Positions 53,214-64,000 of a stretch of DNA of 64,000 nucleotides are shown piece by piece (position 1 is the first letter of the stretch; every line of letters begins with the position of its first letter). This DNA comes from Streptomyces durocortorensis. Its GTDB lineage: Bacteria > Actinomycetota > Actinomycetes > Streptomycetales > Streptomycetaceae. Below the pieces are notes generated by a model, which did no database searches, was not told where the DNA came from, and saw only the letters and a program-made list of their open reading frames with translations. A program made the position numbers and the translations under genes. The stretch is taken from positions 4,340,001 through 4,404,000 of the forward strand of contig NZ_CP134500.1 of the NCBI RefSeq assembly GCF_031760065.1, given 5' to 3'.

Positions 53214-54067
53214 CCGCATCACGCCAAGACGTCAGTCTGGGGATGCCGCAGCTCCCCGCCACCCCCTACCCGGCCGAGGTACGCGCCCGGCTCGACGCGG
53301 ACGCGAAGGAGGTGGTCGCCCGCTACCCCAGCAGCCGCTCCGCCCTCCTGCCGCTGCTGCACCTCGTGCAGTCAGAGGAGGGATACGTCTCCCGTACGGG
53401 CATCGCCTTCTGCGCCGAGACGCTCGACCTCACCACCGCCGAGGTCACCGCCGTCGCGACCTTCTACTCCATGTACCGGCGCAGGGCGGGCGGTGACTAC
53501 CAGGTCGGCGTCTGCACCAACACCCTGTGCGCGGTCATGGGCGGCGACGCCATCTTCGACACGCTCAAGGAGCACCTCGGGGTCGGCAACAACGAGACCA
53601 CCGACGACGGCAAGGTCACCCTCGAACACATCGAGTGCAACGCCGCCTGCGACTTCGCGCCCGTCGTGATGGTCAACTGGGAGTTCTTCGACAACCAGAC
53701 GCCCGAGAGCGCCACGCAGCTCGTCGACGACCTGATCGCGGGCCGGACCGTCGAGCCCACCCGGGGCGCCCCGCTCTGCTCGTACAAGGAGACCGCCCGC
53801 ATCCTGGCCGGGTTCCCCGACGGGCGCCCCGGTGCCGTCGAGGCCACCGGCGGGGCGGGCCCCGCCTCCCTCGTCGGGCTGAAGCTGGCCAAGGGCGAGG
53901 CGCTGCCTCAGGCACGCGTCGTCTCCCCGCGCGGTGAGCGCCCGCACGGCGCGCAGCCGCACGACCCTTCGCCGTCCGAGCACCTCAGCTCGCACGACGC
54001 ACCGCAGCAGACCTCGGCCTCCGACCCGGAGCACCCGGCCGGGCCCGCAGCCGAGGAGGGGGAGTGA
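53210..54067 (+). CDS. nuoE: NADH-quinone oxidoreductase subunit E
   Basis: 285 residues from GTG 53210 (GTGA overlap with nuoD). [2Fe-2S] cluster N1a ligands in [13 protein letters not shown] and [11 protein letters not shown]. The core is ~190 residues; the ~95-residue C-terminal extension (Pro/His/Ser-rich) is larger than in most bacteria. Confidence 0.95.
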
Positions 54068-55446
54068 TGACCTTGGCCGCCGAGATCGACCGCAACGGGA
54101 CGAGCCCCGAGAAGCTGCTCGCGCCCGTGCTCTCCTCCTTCTGGGACCAGCCCGATTCCTGGACCCTGGACACCTACCGCCGCCACGAGGGCTACGAGGG
54201 CCTGCGCAAGGCGCTCGCCATGTCGCCCGACGACCTCATCGCGTACGTCAAGGACTCCGGTCTGCGCGGACGCGGCGGCGCGGGCTTCCCCACCGGGATG
54301 AAGTGGCAGTTCATCCCGCAGGGGGACGGCAAACCGCACTATCTAGTTGTCAACGCCGACGAGTCGGAGCCGGGGACCTGCAAGGACATCCCGCTCCTCT
54401 TCGCGAACCCGCATAGCCTCATCGAGGGCATCGTGATCGCCTGTTACGCGATCCGTTCGTCGCACGCGTTCATCTATCTGCGCGGTGAGGTCGTCCCCGT
54501 GCTGCGACGACTGCACGAGGCCGTACGAGAGGCGTACGAGGCGGGATATCTGGGGACGAACATCCTGGGTTCAGGACTCGATCTGGAACTCACGGTGCAC
54601 GCGGGTGCGGGTGCGTACATCTGTGGTGAGGAAACCGCGCTGCTCGACTCTCTCGAAGGACGGCGTGGCCAGCCCCGGCTGCGACCCCCCTTCCCTGCGG
54701 TCGCCGGTCTGTACGCCTGCCCCACTGTGGTGAACAACGTCGAGTCCATCGCCTCGGTTCCCGCGATCCTGAACAAGGGCAAAGACTGGTTCAAGTCGAT
54801 GGGCAGCGAGAAGTCCCCTGGCTTCACGCTCTACTCGCTCAGTGGCCATGTCACCAGCCCCGGCCAGTACGAGGCCCCGCTCGGCATCACGCTGCGTCAG
54901 CTCCTCGACATGAGCGGCGGCATGCGGGCCGGTCACCGGCTGAAGTTCTGGACCCCGGGCGGCTCCTCCACCCCGATGTTCACCGACGAACACCTCGACG
55001 TCCCCCTCGACTACGAGGGCGTCGGCGCCGCCGGGTCCATGCTCGGCACCAAGGCGCTCCAGTGCTTCGACGAGACGACCTGCGTCGTGCGGGCGGTCAC
55101 CCGCTGGACCGAGTTCTACGCCCACGAGTCCTGCGGCAAGTGCACGCCCTGCCGCGAAGGGACGTACTGGCTGGTCCAGTTGCTCCGCGACATCGAGGCA
55201 GGCAAGGGCCAGATGTCCGACCTCGACAAGCTGAACGACATCGCCGACAACATCAACGGCAAGTCGTTCTGCGCGCTGGGCGACGGCGCGGCCTCGCCGA
55301 TCTTCTCCTCCCTCAAGTACTTCCGCGAGGAGTACGAGCAGCACATCACGGGCAAGGGCTGCCCCTTCGATCCCGCCCGGTCCACGGCATGGGCCGACGA
55401 CAAGAACGCCGAAGGCAAGAACGCTCACCGGGGGGTGAACGCATGA
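54064..55446 (+). CDS. nuoF: NADH-quinone oxidoreductase subunit F
   Basis: 460 residues from GTG 54064 (ATG 54067 is an alternative). FMN/NADH loop [34 protein letters not shown], and N3 cluster ligands in [15 protein letters not shown]. The NADH-binding subunit where electrons enter. Bases ~54340-54840 have lower GC at third codon positions than the flanking parts. Confidence 0.96.
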   Translation: MMTLAAEIDRNGTSPEKLLAPVLSSFWDQPDSWTLDTYRRHEGYEGLRKALAMSPDDLIAYVKDSGLRGRGGAGFPTGMKWQFIPQGDGKPHYLVVNADESEPGTCKDIPLLFANPHSLIEGIVIACYAIRSSHAFIYLRGEVVPVLRRLHEAVREAYEAGYLGTNILGSGLDLELTVHAGAGAYICGEETALLDSLEGRRGQPRLRPPFPAVAGLYACPTVVNNVESIASVPAILNKGKDWFKSMGSEKSPGFTLYSLSGHVTSPGQYEAPLGITLRQLLDMSGGMRAGHRLKFWTPGGSSTPMFTDEHLDVPLDYEGVGAAGSMLGTKALQCFDETTCVVRAVTRWTEFYAHESCGKCTPCREGTYWLVQLLRDIEAGKGQMSDLDKLNDIADNINGKSFCALGDGAASPIFSSLKYFREEYEQHITGKGCPFDPARSTAWADDKNAEGKNAHRGVNA

Positions 55447-57953
55447 CAGTCACCACGAGTGCGCCCTCCGGGGGCGGCGAGGCGGCCGTACCGCCCGAGG
55501 ATCTGGTCACGCTGACCATCGACGGCATCGAGATCAGCGTCCCCAAGGGGACCTTGGTCATCCGGGCCGCGGAACTCCTCGGCATCGAGATCCCGCGGTT
55601 CTGCGACCACCCGCTCCTCGACCCGGCAGGCGCCTGCCGCCAGTGCATCGTCGAGGTCGAGGGCCAGCGCAAGCCGATGGCCTCCTGCACCATCACCTGC
55701 ACCGACGGCATGGTCGTCAAATCGCAGATCACCTCTCCTGTCGCCGAGAAGGCGCAGAAGGGCGTGATGGAGCTGCTGCTGATCAACCATCCGCTGGACT
55801 GCCCGGTCTGCGACAAGGGCGGCGAGTGCCCGCTGCAGAACCAGGCGATGTCGCACGGCGGAGCCGACTCCCGCTTCGAGGGTAAGAAGCGGACCTTCGA
55901 GAAGCCCGTCCCGATCTCCACCCAGGTGCTACTGGACCGCGAGCGGTGCGTGCTCTGCGCGCGTTGCACCCGGTTCTCCAACCAGGTCGCGGGCGACCCG
56001 ATGATCGAGCTGATCGAGCGCGGCGCCCTCCAGCAGGTCGGCACCGGCGAGGGCGACCCCTTCGAGTCGTACTTCTCCGGCAACACCATCCAGATCTGCC
56101 CGGTCGGCGCGCTGACCTCGGCGGCGTACCGATTCCGCTCCCGCCCCTTCGACCTGGTCTCCACCCCCTCGGTGTGCGAGCAGTGCTCCGGCGGCTGCTC
56201 CACGCGGACCGACCACCGGCGCGGCAAGGTCATGCGGCGTCTCGCGGCCAACGAGCCCGAGGTCAACGAGGAGTGGATCTGCGACAAGGGGAGGTTCGGG
56301 TTCCGTTACGCCCAGCAGCGTGACCGGCTCACCACCCCGCTGGTCCGCAACGCCGAAGGCGTCCTGGAACCGGCGAGCTGGCCCGAGGCGCTGGAGGCCG
56401 CGGCCACCGGTCTGCTAGCCGCCCGCGGCCGTACCGGCGTACTGACCGGCGGCAGGCTGACCGTGGAGGACTCCTACGCGTACAGCAAGTTCGCCCGGGT
56501 CGCCCTCGACACCAACGACATCGACTTCCGCTCCCGGGTCCACAGCAGCGAGGAGGCCGACTTCCTGGCCGCCCGGGTCGCCGGACGCGGCCGGGACCTG
56601 GACGGCGAGGGGGTCACGTACACCGCACTGGAGAAGGCCCCCGCGGTCCTGCTCGCCGGGTTCGAGTCCGAGGAGGAGGCCCCCGGCGTCTTCCTGCGGC
56701 TGCGCAAGGCCCACCGCAAGAGCGGCCAGCAGACCTTCGCGCTCGCCTCGCACGCCACGCGAGGCCTGGTGAAGGCGGGCGGCACGCTGCTGCCCGCCGC
56801 CCCCGGCACCGAGACCGAGTGGCTGGACGCGCTCGCGGGCGGCGTCGGCCTGGAGGGCGAAGGGGCCGCGGCCGCCGAGGCGTTGCGCGGGGAGAACTCC
56901 CTGATCATCGTCGGCGAGCGGCTCGCCGGGGTACCCGGCGCACTGTCCGCCGCCGTACGCATCGCAACGGCCACCGGCGCACGCCTGGTGTGGATTCCGC
57001 GCCGGGCGGGCGACCGGGGCGCGGTCGAGGCGGGCGCACTCCCCTCGCTGCTGCCCGGCGGCCGCCCGGCCACCGACCCGCGGGCCCGGGACGAGGTGGC
57101 GTCCCTGTGGCGCGTCGCCGAACTGCCCTCCCGCTACGGGCGCGACACCGGCCAGATCGTCGAGGCCGCGGCCACCGGCGAACTGGGCGCGCTCCTCGTC
57201 GCCGGGGTCGGCGTCGAGGACCTGCCCGACCCGGCCCGCGCGATCGAGGCACTGGACGGGGTCGGCTTCCTGGTCTCCCTGGAGCTGCGGCCGAGCCCGG
57301 TCACCGACCGGGCCGACGTGGTCTTCCCGGTCGCCGCCGTCGCGGAGAAGTCCGGCACCTTCCTCAACTGGGAGGGCCGGGTCCGGATGTTCCAGGCCGC
57401 ACTGAAGCCCGAGCAGATGTCCCGGACGCTCTCGCCGACCGACTCGCGCGTGCTGCACATGCTGGCCGACGCCATGGACGTGCACTTCGCGCTGCCGGAC
57501 CTGGCCGCCGCCCGCCGTGAGCTCGACCGGCTCGGCGGCTGGGAGGGCGGCCACGCGGACGACCCGCACGAGTCGACGCAGCCGCTGCCCCGGCCCGGCG
57601 ACGGCGAGGCGGTCCTCGCGGGCCACCGGATGCTGCTCGACCTCGGCCGGCTCCAGGAGGGCGACACCGCGCTCGCCGGGACCCGGCACGCGGCCGTCGC
57701 CCGCCTCTCGGCCACCACCGCGGCCGAGACCGGCGTCAAGGACGGCGACCTGCTCGCCGTCACCGGACCCGCCGGCACCGTCGAACTGCCCCTGGCCGTC
57801 ACCGACATGCCGGACCGGGTGGTCTGGGTGCCGCTGAACTCGGTGGGAGGCGGCATCCCCGCCGACACCGGTGCGAACCCCGGCGGCCTGGTGCGGATCG
57901 GCCCCGCCGCCGCACCGGGTGCTCCCGTCGAACCATCGGAGGTACGAGCGTGA
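55443..57953 (+). CDS. nuoG: NADH-quinone oxidoreductase subunit G
   Basis: 836 residues from ATG 55443 (overlaps nuoF). N-terminal [2Fe-2S] ([32 protein letters not shown]), His/Cys cluster ([18 protein letters not shown]) and [4Fe-4S] motif in [11 protein letters not shown] are present. [15 protein letters not shown] adds the N7-type site. The molybdopterin-fold C-terminal region is degenerate, as is usual. Largest peripheral-arm subunit. Confidence 0.95.
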   Translation: MTVTTSAPSGGGEAAVPPEDLVTLTIDGIEISVPKGTLVIRAAELLGIEIPRFCDHPLLDPAGACRQCIVEVEGQRKPMASCTITCTDGMVVKSQITSPVAEKAQKGVMELLLINHPLDCPVCDKGGECPLQNQAMSHGGADSRFEGKKRTFEKPVPISTQVLLDRERCVLCARCTRFSNQVAGDPMIELIERGALQQVGTGEGDPFESYFSGNTIQICPVGALTSAAYRFRSRPFDLVSTPSVCEQCSGGCSTRTDHRRGKVMRRLAANEPEVNEEWICDKGRFGFRYAQQRDRLTTPLVRNAEGVLEPASWPEALEAAATGLLAARGRTGVLTGGRLTVEDSYAYSKFARVALDTNDIDFRSRVHSSEEADFLAARVAGRGRDLDGEGVTYTALEKAPAVLLAGFESEEEAPGVFLRLRKAHRKSGQQTFALASHATRGLVKAGGTLLPAAPGTETEWLDALAGGVGLEGEGAAAAEALRGENSLIIVGERLAGVPGALSAAVRIATATGARLVWIPRRAGDRGAVEAGALPSLLPGGRPATDPRARDEVASLWRVAELPSRYGRDTGQIVEAAATGELGALLVAGVGVEDLPDPARAIEALDGVGFLVSLELRPSPVTDRADVVFPVAAVAEKSGTFLNWEGRVRMFQAALKPEQMSRTLSPTDSRVLHMLADAMDVHFALPDLAAARRELDRLGGWEGGHADDPHESTQPLPRPGDGEAVLAGHRMLLDLGRLQEGDTALAGTRHAAVARLSATTAAETGVKDGDLLAVTGPAGTVELPLAVTDMPDRVVWVPLNSVGGGIPADTGANPGGLVRIGPAAAPGAPVEPSEVRA

Positions 57954-59353
57954 CTGGCCTCACCGCACTCACGACGGCGCCCGAGCGTGCCGTCCTCGCC
58001 GCCGAGGATCTCTCGATGTTCGGCACCGACCCCTGGTGGCTGGTGCTCCTCAAAGCGGTCTTCTGCTTCGCGTTCCTGATGCTGGTCGTGCTCTTCTCGA
58101 TCGTGTGGGAGCGCAAGGTCGTGGCCTGGATGCAACTGCGCATCGGCCCGAACCGGCACGGTCCCTGGGGGCTGCTCCAGTCCCTCGCCGACGGCGTCAA
58201 GCTGATGCTGAAGGAGGACGTGGTCGTCAAGGGCGCGGACAAGGCGGTCTACGTCCTCGCGCCGATCCTCGCGGCGATCCCCGCCTTCATGGCGATCGCG
58301 GTGATCCCCTTCGGCCCGGCGGGCAACGAGGTCTCGATCTTCGGCACGCGCACCACGATGCAGCTGACCGACCTGCCGATCGCCGCCCTGTACATCCTCG
58401 CGGTCGGCGCGGTCGGCGTGTACGGATTCGTCCTCGGCGGCTGGTCGTCGGGCTCGACGTACCCGCTGCTCGGCGGGATCCGCAGCTGTGCCCAGATGAT
58501 CAGCTACGAGATCGCGATGGGCGCCGCCTTCGCCTCGGTCTTCCTCTACTCCGGGTCGATGTCGACCTCGACGATCGTGGAGGCGCAGGCGGACCGCTGG
58601 TACATCGTCCTGCTCCCGGTCTCCTTCCTCATCTACATGGTGACCATGGTCGGTGAGGCCAGTCGGGCGCCGTTCGACATGCCGGAGTCCGAGGGCGACC
58701 TCGTCGGCGGCTTCAACACCGAGTACAGCTCCATCAAGTTCGCGATGTTCATGCTCGCCGAGTACATCCACATGGTGACCGTGTCGATGATCGCGGTGAC
58801 GCTGTTCCTCGGCGGCTGGCGGGCCCCGTACCCCGTGTCCGCGTTCTGGGAGGGGGCGAACCAGGGCTGGTGGCCGATGCTCTGGTTCTTCCTCAAGCTC
58901 CAGGCGCTGATCTTCTTCTTCATCTGGCTGCGCGGCACCCTGCCACGGGTCCGCTACGACCAGCTGATGAAGCTCGGCTGGAAGGTCCTCATCCCGGTCT
59001 CGGTGGTCTGGCTGATGCTCGTGGCCACCGTCCGCGCGCTGCGCAACGAGGGCTATGACTTCTCCCGGATCGTCCTGTACGTCGCCGCGGCCGTGATCGC
59101 GATCCTGCTGATCTCCTTCGTCGTCGACATGTTCCGCGACCGCAGGTCCAGGGCCGAGGCGGAAGCGCCCGGTCCGGAGCCCGCATTCGACCCGATGGCG
59201 GGCGGGTATCCGGTGCCGCCGCTGCCCGGGCAGACCCTGCCACCGGTGCCCAGGCGCAGGCCACGGCGGGAGCGGGAGCTCGTTGTCAGTGGTGGGCCCG
59301 ATACTCAGAGTGACGGAAACGCGAGTGATGGAAAGGAGGCCGGCGGTGTCTGA
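57950..59353 (+). CDS. nuoH: NADH-quinone oxidoreductase subunit H
   Basis: 467 residues from GTG 57950 (GTGA overlap). [40 protein letters not shown] and [27 protein letters not shown] are the quinone-channel signatures. Eight membrane helices. The ~75-residue C-terminal tail after the last helix is Pro/Arg-rich and typical of actinobacteria. Confidence 0.96.
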   Translation: MTGLTALTTAPERAVLAAEDLSMFGTDPWWLVLLKAVFCFAFLMLVVLFSIVWERKVVAWMQLRIGPNRHGPWGLLQSLADGVKLMLKEDVVVKGADKAVYVLAPILAAIPAFMAIAVIPFGPAGNEVSIFGTRTTMQLTDLPIAALYILAVGAVGVYGFVLGGWSSGSTYPLLGGIRSCAQMISYEIAMGAAFASVFLYSGSMSTSTIVEAQADRWYIVLLPVSFLIYMVTMVGEASRAPFDMPESEGDLVGGFNTEYSSIKFAMFMLAEYIHMVTVSMIAVTLFLGGWRAPYPVSAFWEGANQGWWPMLWFFLKLQALIFFFIWLRGTLPRVRYDQLMKLGWKVLIPVSVVWLMLVATVRALRNEGYDFSRIVLYVAAAVIAILLISFVVDMFRDRRSRAEAEAPGPEPAFDPMAGGYPVPPLPGQTLPPVPRRRPRRERELVVSGGPDTQSDGNASDGKEAGGV

Positions 59354-60038
59354 GAAACCAGAGCTCACGGGCTCATCGGGATCCGCTGGGTCCTCGGGCG
59401 AACAGGGAGCGGGGAAGAAGTTCCAGAACCCCGTGGCCGGCTTCGGCGTGACCTTCAAGGCCATGTTCAAGAAGCGGCTGACCGAGCAGTATCCGGAGAC
59501 GCCGAAGGTCACGGCGCCCCGCTTCCACGGCCGCCACCAGCTCAACCGCCACCCGGACGGCCTGGAGAAGTGCGTCGGCTGCGAGCTGTGCGCCTGGGCG
59601 TGTCCGGCGGACGCCATCTACGTGGAGGGCGCGGACAACACCGAGGAGGAGCGCTACTCCCCGGGAGAGCGCTACGGCCGCGTCTACCAGATCAACTACG
59701 CGCGCTGCATCCTCTGCGGACTCTGCATCGAGGCCTGCCCTACCCGGGCGCTGACGATGACGAACGAGTTCGAGCTCGCCAACACCACCCGCGAAAGCCT
59801 CATCTACACCAAGGACGAGCTGCTCGCGGGCCTGGACGAAGGCATGGTCGACAGTCCGCACGCGATCTTCCCCGGCATGGACGAGCAGGACTACTACCGG
59901 GGCCTGGTCACCGAGGCCGCGCCCGGCACGGTCCGGCAGACAGCCGTGTCCAAGGGCGAGAACGACAAGCCGGACGAGGACCCGATCGAGTCGACCCGGG
60001 CCGCCGACGCCCGGCAGGACAAGGGGGTGGACGCGTGA
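59346..60038 (+). CDS. nuoI: NADH-quinone oxidoreductase subunit I
   Basis: 230 residues from GTG 59346 (AAGGAGG upstream, 8-base overlap with nuoH). Two [4Fe-4S] ferredoxin motifs [12 protein letters not shown] and [12 protein letters not shown]. Electron relay from N5/N6 to N2. N- and C-terminal extensions are low complexity. Confidence 0.96.
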   Translation: MSEKPELTGSSGSAGSSGEQGAGKKFQNPVAGFGVTFKAMFKKRLTEQYPETPKVTAPRFHGRHQLNRHPDGLEKCVGCELCAWACPADAIYVEGADNTEEERYSPGERYGRVYQINYARCILCGLCIEACPTRALTMTNEFELANTTRESLIYTKDELLAGLDEGMVDSPHAIFPGMDEQDYYRGLVTEAAPGTVRQTAVSKGENDKPDEDPIESTRAADARQDKGVDA

Positions 60039-60901
60039 ACGCGCTGGCCGCAGCCGCCACCACCTCCACCGGCGAGGCCGTCCAGTTCTGGATCCTGGGC
60101 ACCGTCGCCGTGATCGGCGCGCTCGCCACGGTCCTGATGAAGAAGGCCGTGCACAGTGCCCTGTCGCTCGCCGGGACGATGGTCATCCTGGCCGTGTTCT
60201 ACCTCGCCAACGGGGCGTATTTCCTCGGCATCGTCCAGGTCGTCGTCTACACCGGCGCGATCATGATGCTGTTCCTCTTCGTCGTCATGCTCGTCGGTGT
60301 CACCGCGGCGGACTCCCTGAAGGAGACCCTCAAGGGCCAGCGCTGGCTGGCGCTGGGCTGTGCCCTCGGCTTCGCCATCCTGCTGATCGCGGGCATCGGG
60401 AACGCGTCGCTGAGCACGTTCAACGGGCTCGGCGACGCGAACGCCCGGTACGGCGGCAACGTCGAGGGGCTCGCCAATCTCATCTTCACCAAGTACGTCT
60501 TCGCCTTCGAGATCACCGGCGCCCTGCTGATCACCGCGTCCGTCGGAGCGATGTTGCTCACGCACCGCGAGCGCACCGAACGGGCCAAGACCCAGCGGGA
60601 GATGTCCGAGGAGCGCGTACGCGGCAAGCACCTGCCGCCGCTGCCCGCCCCCGGTGTCTACGCCCGGCACAACGCGGTGGACATCGCCGGTCTGCTCCCC
60701 GACGGCACGCCGTCCGAGCTCACCGTCATGCAGACCCTGCGCCGACGCGGCCAGATCCGTGACGTCTCGCAGGAGTCCCTCGCCGACCTCAAGGCTCTGG
60801 AGCAGCGCTCCGGCGAGCGGCTCGGACGTGACGACGCGGACGCCACGGCGCGCGGGGCCGGTCCCGCTTCCGCGGCGGAGAATTCGGAGGCCGCCAAGTG
60901 A
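60035..60901 (+). CDS. nuoJ: NADH-quinone oxidoreductase subunit J
   Basis: 288 residues from GTG 60035 (GTGA overlap). Five membrane helices in the first ~175 residues ([51 protein letters not shown]). A ~110-residue hydrophilic C-terminal tail makes it longer than E. coli NuoJ. Confidence 0.95.
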   Translation: MNALAAAATTSTGEAVQFWILGTVAVIGALATVLMKKAVHSALSLAGTMVILAVFYLANGAYFLGIVQVVVYTGAIMMLFLFVVMLVGVTAADSLKETLKGQRWLALGCALGFAILLIAGIGNASLSTFNGLGDANARYGGNVEGLANLIFTKYVFAFEITGALLITASVGAMLLTHRERTERAKTQREMSEERVRGKHLPPLPAPGVYARHNAVDIAGLLPDGTPSELTVMQTLRRRGQIRDVSQESLADLKALEQRSGERLGRDDADATARGAGPASAAENSEAAK

Positions 60902-61197
60902 ACCCGGTCAACTACCTCTACCTCGCGGCCCTGCTGTTCGCGATCGGCGCCTCCGGGGTGCTGATCCGGCGGAACGCGATCGTGGTGTTCATGTGCGTCG
61001 AGCTGATGCTCAACGCGTGCAACCTGACGCTCGTCGCGTTCTCCCGGATGCACGGCAACCTCGACGGGCAGATCGTCGCCTTCTTCACGATGGTCGTCGC
61101 CGCCGCGGAAGTCGTCGTCGGGCTCGCGATCATCGTGTCGTTGTTCCGCTCCCGCCACTCGGCCTCGGTCGACGACGCCAGCCTGATGAAGCTGTAA
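60898..61197 (+). CDS. nuoK: NADH-quinone oxidoreductase subunit K
   Basis: 99 residues from GTG 60898 (GTGA overlap with nuoJ). Three membrane helices; the Glu residues in [16 protein letters not shown] and [14 protein letters not shown] are the conserved proton-channel carboxylates. Confidence 0.96.
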   Translation: MNPVNYLYLAALLFAIGASGVLIRRNAIVVFMCVELMLNACNLTLVAFSRMHGNLDGQIVAFFTMVVAAAEVVVGLAIIVSLFRSRHSASVDDASLMKL

Positions 61198-61210
61198 GGG
61201 GTCCGGAAAC

Positions 61211-63106
61211 GTGGAGAACCTGATCGCGCTGCTCGTCGCGGCGCCCCTGCTCGGAGCGGCGGTCCTGCTCTGCGGCGGACGCCGACTGGACCGCGCCGGC
61301 CATTGGCTCGGTACGGTGCTCGCCGCCGCCTCGTTCGTCATCGGCCTCGTGCTGTTCACCGACATGCTGGGGAAGGGCGCCGAGGACCGGGCCCTGCACC
61401 AGCACCTGTTCAGCTGGATTCCGGTGGAAGGCTTCCAGGCCGACATCGCCTTCCAGCTCGACCAGCTGTCGATGACGTTCGTCCTGCTCATCACCGGTGT
61501 GGGCACGCTGATCCACATCTACTCCATCGGCTACATGGAGCACGACGAGCGCAGGCGCCGCTTCTTCGGCTATCTCAACCTGTTCCTCGCGGCGATGCTG
61601 ATCCTGGTCATCGCCGACAACTACCTTCTGCTGTATGTCGGGTGGGAGGGCGTCGGTCTGGCGTCGTTCCTGCTCATCGGCTTCTGGCAGCACAAGCCCA
61701 CCGCGGCCACCGCCGCGAAGAAGGCCTTCCTGGTCAACCGGGTCGGCGACATGGGCCTGTCGATCGCCATCATGCTGATGTTCACCACCTTCGGCACCTT
61801 CGCCTTCGGGCCGGTGCTGGAGTCGGCCGGCGAGACGAGTCAGGGCAAGCTGACCGCCATCGGCCTGATGCTGCTGCTGGCCGCCTGCGGCAAGTCGGCC
61901 CAGGTGCCGTTGCAGTCCTGGCTGGGTGACGCGATGGAGGGCCCGACCCCGGTCTCGGCCCTCATCCACGCCGCGACCATGGTTACGGCCGGTGTCTATC
62001 TGATCGTCCGCTCCGGCGCGATCTTCAACGCCGCCCCGGACGCCCAGCTGGTCGTGGTCATCGTCGGCGCGGTCACGCTGATCTTCGGTGCGATCGTCGG
62101 TTGCGCGAAGGACGACATCAAGAAGGCCCTGGCGGGGTCCACGATGTCGCAGATCGGGTACATGATCCTGGCCGCGGGCCTCGGCCCCATCGGCTACATC
62201 TTCGCGATCATGCACCTGGTGACGCACGGCTTCTTCAAGGCCGGGCTGTTCCTCGGCGCGGGTTCCGTCATGCACGGCATGAACGACGAGGTCGACATGC
62301 GCAAGTACGGCGGCCTGCGGAAGTACATGCCGGTCACCTTCGTCACCTTCGGCCTCGGCTATCTCGCCATCATCGGCTTCCCGGGCCTGTCCGGCTTCTT
62401 CTCCAAGGACAAGATCATCGAGGCGGCCTTCGCCAAGGGCGGTACCGAGGGCTGGATCCTCGGCTCGGTGGCTCTCCTGGGCGCCGCGATCACCGCGTTC
62501 TACATGACGCGCGTGATGCTGATGACGTTCTTCGGCGAGAAGCGCTGGCAGCCCGACGCGGAGGGCCGCGAGCCGCATCCGCACGAGTCCCCGAAGTCGA
62601 TGACGATCCCGATGATCGTGCTGGCCTTCGGCTCGGTGTTCGCCGGTGGGTTCTTCGCCGTCGGTGACCGGTTCGTCAACTGGCTGGAGCCGGTGACCGG
62701 GTACGACCACGGGCACTCCCCGCTCAGCGCGGCCACGGTCACCGGAGCCACCGTGGTGGCCCTCGTCGTCGGTGTCGCCATCGCCTGGACGATGTACGGG
62801 CGCAAGCCGGTCCCGGTGGTCGCTCCGCGCGGCTCGGTCCTCACCCGGGCCGCCCGGCGCGATCTGCTCCAGGACGACTTCAACCACGTGGTCCTGGTCC
62901 GCGGCGGCGAGCACCTCACCCGCTCGCTGGTCTACGTGGACCACTCCCTGGTCGACGGCGTCGTCAACGGCACGGCCGCATCGGTCGGCGGGCTCTCCGG
63001 ACGGCTGCGCAAGCTCCAGAACGGCTACGCCCGCACCTACGCGGTCTCGATGTTCGGCGGTGCGGCGGTCGTCATCGCCGCGACCCTGCTGATGAGGGCG
63101 GTCTGA
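61211..63106 (+). CDS. nuoL: NADH-quinone oxidoreductase subunit L
   Basis: 631 residues from GTG 61211. Antiporter-like subunit with [58 protein letters not shown], the conserved Lys/Glu pair region ([31 protein letters not shown]) and a long lateral C-terminal helix. Proton-pumping membrane arm. Confidence 0.96.
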   Translation: MENLIALLVAAPLLGAAVLLCGGRRLDRAGHWLGTVLAAASFVIGLVLFTDMLGKGAEDRALHQHLFSWIPVEGFQADIAFQLDQLSMTFVLLITGVGTLIHIYSIGYMEHDERRRRFFGYLNLFLAAMLILVIADNYLLLYVGWEGVGLASFLLIGFWQHKPTAATAAKKAFLVNRVGDMGLSIAIMLMFTTFGTFAFGPVLESAGETSQGKLTAIGLMLLLAACGKSAQVPLQSWLGDAMEGPTPVSALIHAATMVTAGVYLIVRSGAIFNAAPDAQLVVVIVGAVTLIFGAIVGCAKDDIKKALAGSTMSQIGYMILAAGLGPIGYIFAIMHLVTHGFFKAGLFLGAGSVMHGMNDEVDMRKYGGLRKYMPVTFVTFGLGYLAIIGFPGLSGFFSKDKIIEAAFAKGGTEGWILGSVALLGAAITAFYMTRVMLMTFFGEKRWQPDAEGREPHPHESPKSMTIPMIVLAFGSVFAGGFFAVGDRFVNWLEPVTGYDHGHSPLSAATVTGATVVALVVGVAIAWTMYGRKPVPVVAPRGSVLTRAARRDLLQDDFNHVVLVRGGEHLTRSLVYVDHSLVDGVVNGTAASVGGLSGRLRKLQNGYARTYAVSMFGGAAVVIAATLLMRAV

Positions 63107-63110
63107 TCAC

Positions 63111-64000
63111 ATGTCCTTTCCCCTCCTGACCGCGACGGCGGCGCTCCCGGCGATCGGCGCGATCGCCACCGCCGCCGTCCCCGCCGCGCGGCGCACCGTG
63201 GCCAAATGGCTCGCGCTGCTCTTCTCGCTCGGCACGCTCGTCCTGGCGGGCATCGTCTTCGCCCGCTTCGAACCGGGCGGCGACCGCTACCAACTGACCG
63301 AATCCCGGTCCTGGATCGCCGACTTCGGCGTCCGCTACGAACTGGGCGTCGACGGCATCGGGGTGGCCCTCCTCGGTCTCACCGCACTGCTGATCCCGTT
63401 CGTCATCGCCGCGGGCTGGCACGACGCCGACCCCCTGGAGACGAAGTCCTCGCGCTGGCGTCCGACGCAGGGCTTCTTCGCCCTGATCCTCATGGTCGAG
63501 GCCATGGTGATCCTGTCGTTCCTCGCCACCGACGTCTTCCTCTTCTACATCCTGTTCGAAGCCATGCTCATCCCGATGTACTTCCTCATCGGCGGCTTCG
63601 GCGACCGGGCCCACGCGGGCACCGACGAGAACGCCGCGGCGCAGCGCTCGTACGCGGCGGTGAAGTTCCTCCTCTACAACCTGGCCGGCGGTCTGATCAT
63701 GCTGGCCGCGGTCATCGGCCTGTATGTGGTCGCGGGCAGCTTCTCGCTCTCCGAGATCGCCGAGGCCCGCGCCAACGGCTCCCTGGAGATGGCGACCAGC
63801 ACCGAGCGGTGGCTGTTCCTCGGGTTCTTCTTCGCGTTCGCGGTGAAGGCCCCGCTGTGGCCGTTGCACACCTGGCTGCCCAACGCGATGGGCGAGGCCA
63901 CCGCCCCGGTCGCCGTGCTGATCACCGCGATCGTCGACAAGGTCGGCACCTTCGCGATGCTCCGCTTCTGCCTCGGGCTCTTCCCGGAGGCCAGCAAGTG
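63111..64000 (+). CDS. nuoM: NADH-quinone oxidoreductase subunit M, 5' part (truncated by window)
   Basis: ATG 63111, four bases after the nuoL stop, open to the window edge (296 residues seen of ~500). FLFYILFEAMLIPMYFLIGGFG contains the conserved Glu of the first half-channel. KAPLWPLHTWLPNAMGEATAPVAVLITAIVDKVG contains the pumping Lys. nuoN is expected just beyond the edge. Confidence 0.95.
   Translation, partial: MSFPLLTATAALPAIGAIATAAVPAARRTVAKWLALLFSLGTLVLAGIVFARFEPGGDRYQLTESRSWIADFGVRYELGVDGIGVALLGLTALLIPFVIAAGWHDADPLETKSSRWRPTQGFFALILMVEAMVILSFLATDVFLFYILFEAMLIPMYFLIGGFGDRAHAGTDENAAAQRSYAAVKFLLYNLAGGLIMLAAVIGLYVVAGSFSLSEIAEARANGSLEMATSTERWLFLGFFFAFAVKAPLWPLHTWLPNAMGEATAPVAVLITAIVDKVGTFAMLRFCLGLFPEASK

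Overview
The window is chromosomal DNA of a Streptomyces-type actinomycete. GC is very high, GTG starts are common, and genes often couple through ATGA or GTGA overlaps. The lineage-typical genes present are futalosine-pathway menaquinone genes (mqnA, mqnC), a SARP/NB-ARC regulator, XRE-DUF397 pairs, PASTA-less Ser/Thr kinases and a 14-gene-type nuo operon. No tRNA, rRNA, CRISPR array, insertion sequence or phage gene was seen.

Layout. 1-3.1 kb: end of an NmrA-like gene, a cupin/AraC regulator and a flavin monooxygenase. 3.3-8.6 kb: DoxX and DUF35 genes, then a large CHAT-protease protein overlapping a partner of unknown function. 8.7-10.3 kb: conserved hypothetical, XRE regulator and DUF397 protein. 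10.3-13.1 kb: two divergent cytochromes P450 flanking an unlisted 28-residue peptide gene (11593-11679, minus), read here as a minimal P450-modified RiPP cluster. 13.2-15.5 kb: pspAB, htpX and a PdxH-like oxidase. 15.6-33.8 kb: scattered acyl-CoA catabolic genes (two SCPx/Ltp-type thiolases, two DUF35 proteins counting the one at 3.8 kb, acyl-CoA dehydrogenase, enoyl-CoA hydratase, acyl-CoA ligase, amidohydrolase, F420-type oxidoreductase) and a TetR regulator. Interspersed are a beta-propeller kinase, a VOC protein, membrane/secreted proteins, a DNHATG-repeat peptide and a large SARP-NB-ARC-TPR regulator. 33.9-40.4 kb: MerR, cold-shock protein, mqnA, a membrane kinase, mqnC and a degenerate amidohydrolase. 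40.4-43.0 kb: an ECF sigma factor with two exported proteins, one with an unusual Arg/Ser repeat. 43.2-49.5 kb: menaquinone methyltransferase, GNAT, geranylgeranyl-reductase-family enzyme, MFS exporter and NlpC/P60 hydrolase. 50.2-64.0 kb: nuoA to nuoM (nuoM cut by the window edge), with a Rex-type operator upstream.

How the genes connect. The palindrome CTGACG-N3-CGTCAG, or a one-mismatch version, lies just upstream of five catabolic transcription units spread over 30 kb. A weaker copy overlaps the start of the TetR gene, so these units look like one regulon for degradation of a bulky acyl-CoA, possibly steroid- or terpenoid-like. The menaquinone genes (mqnA, mqnC, menG and probably the reductase) supply the quinone used by the NADH dehydrogenase encoded by nuo. 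The strongest candidates for something new are the P450/peptide locus, the TetR regulon, the CHAT pair, the DNHATG peptide beside the SARP regulator, and a regularly spaced cluster of DnaA-box-like 9-mers at 19584-19629.
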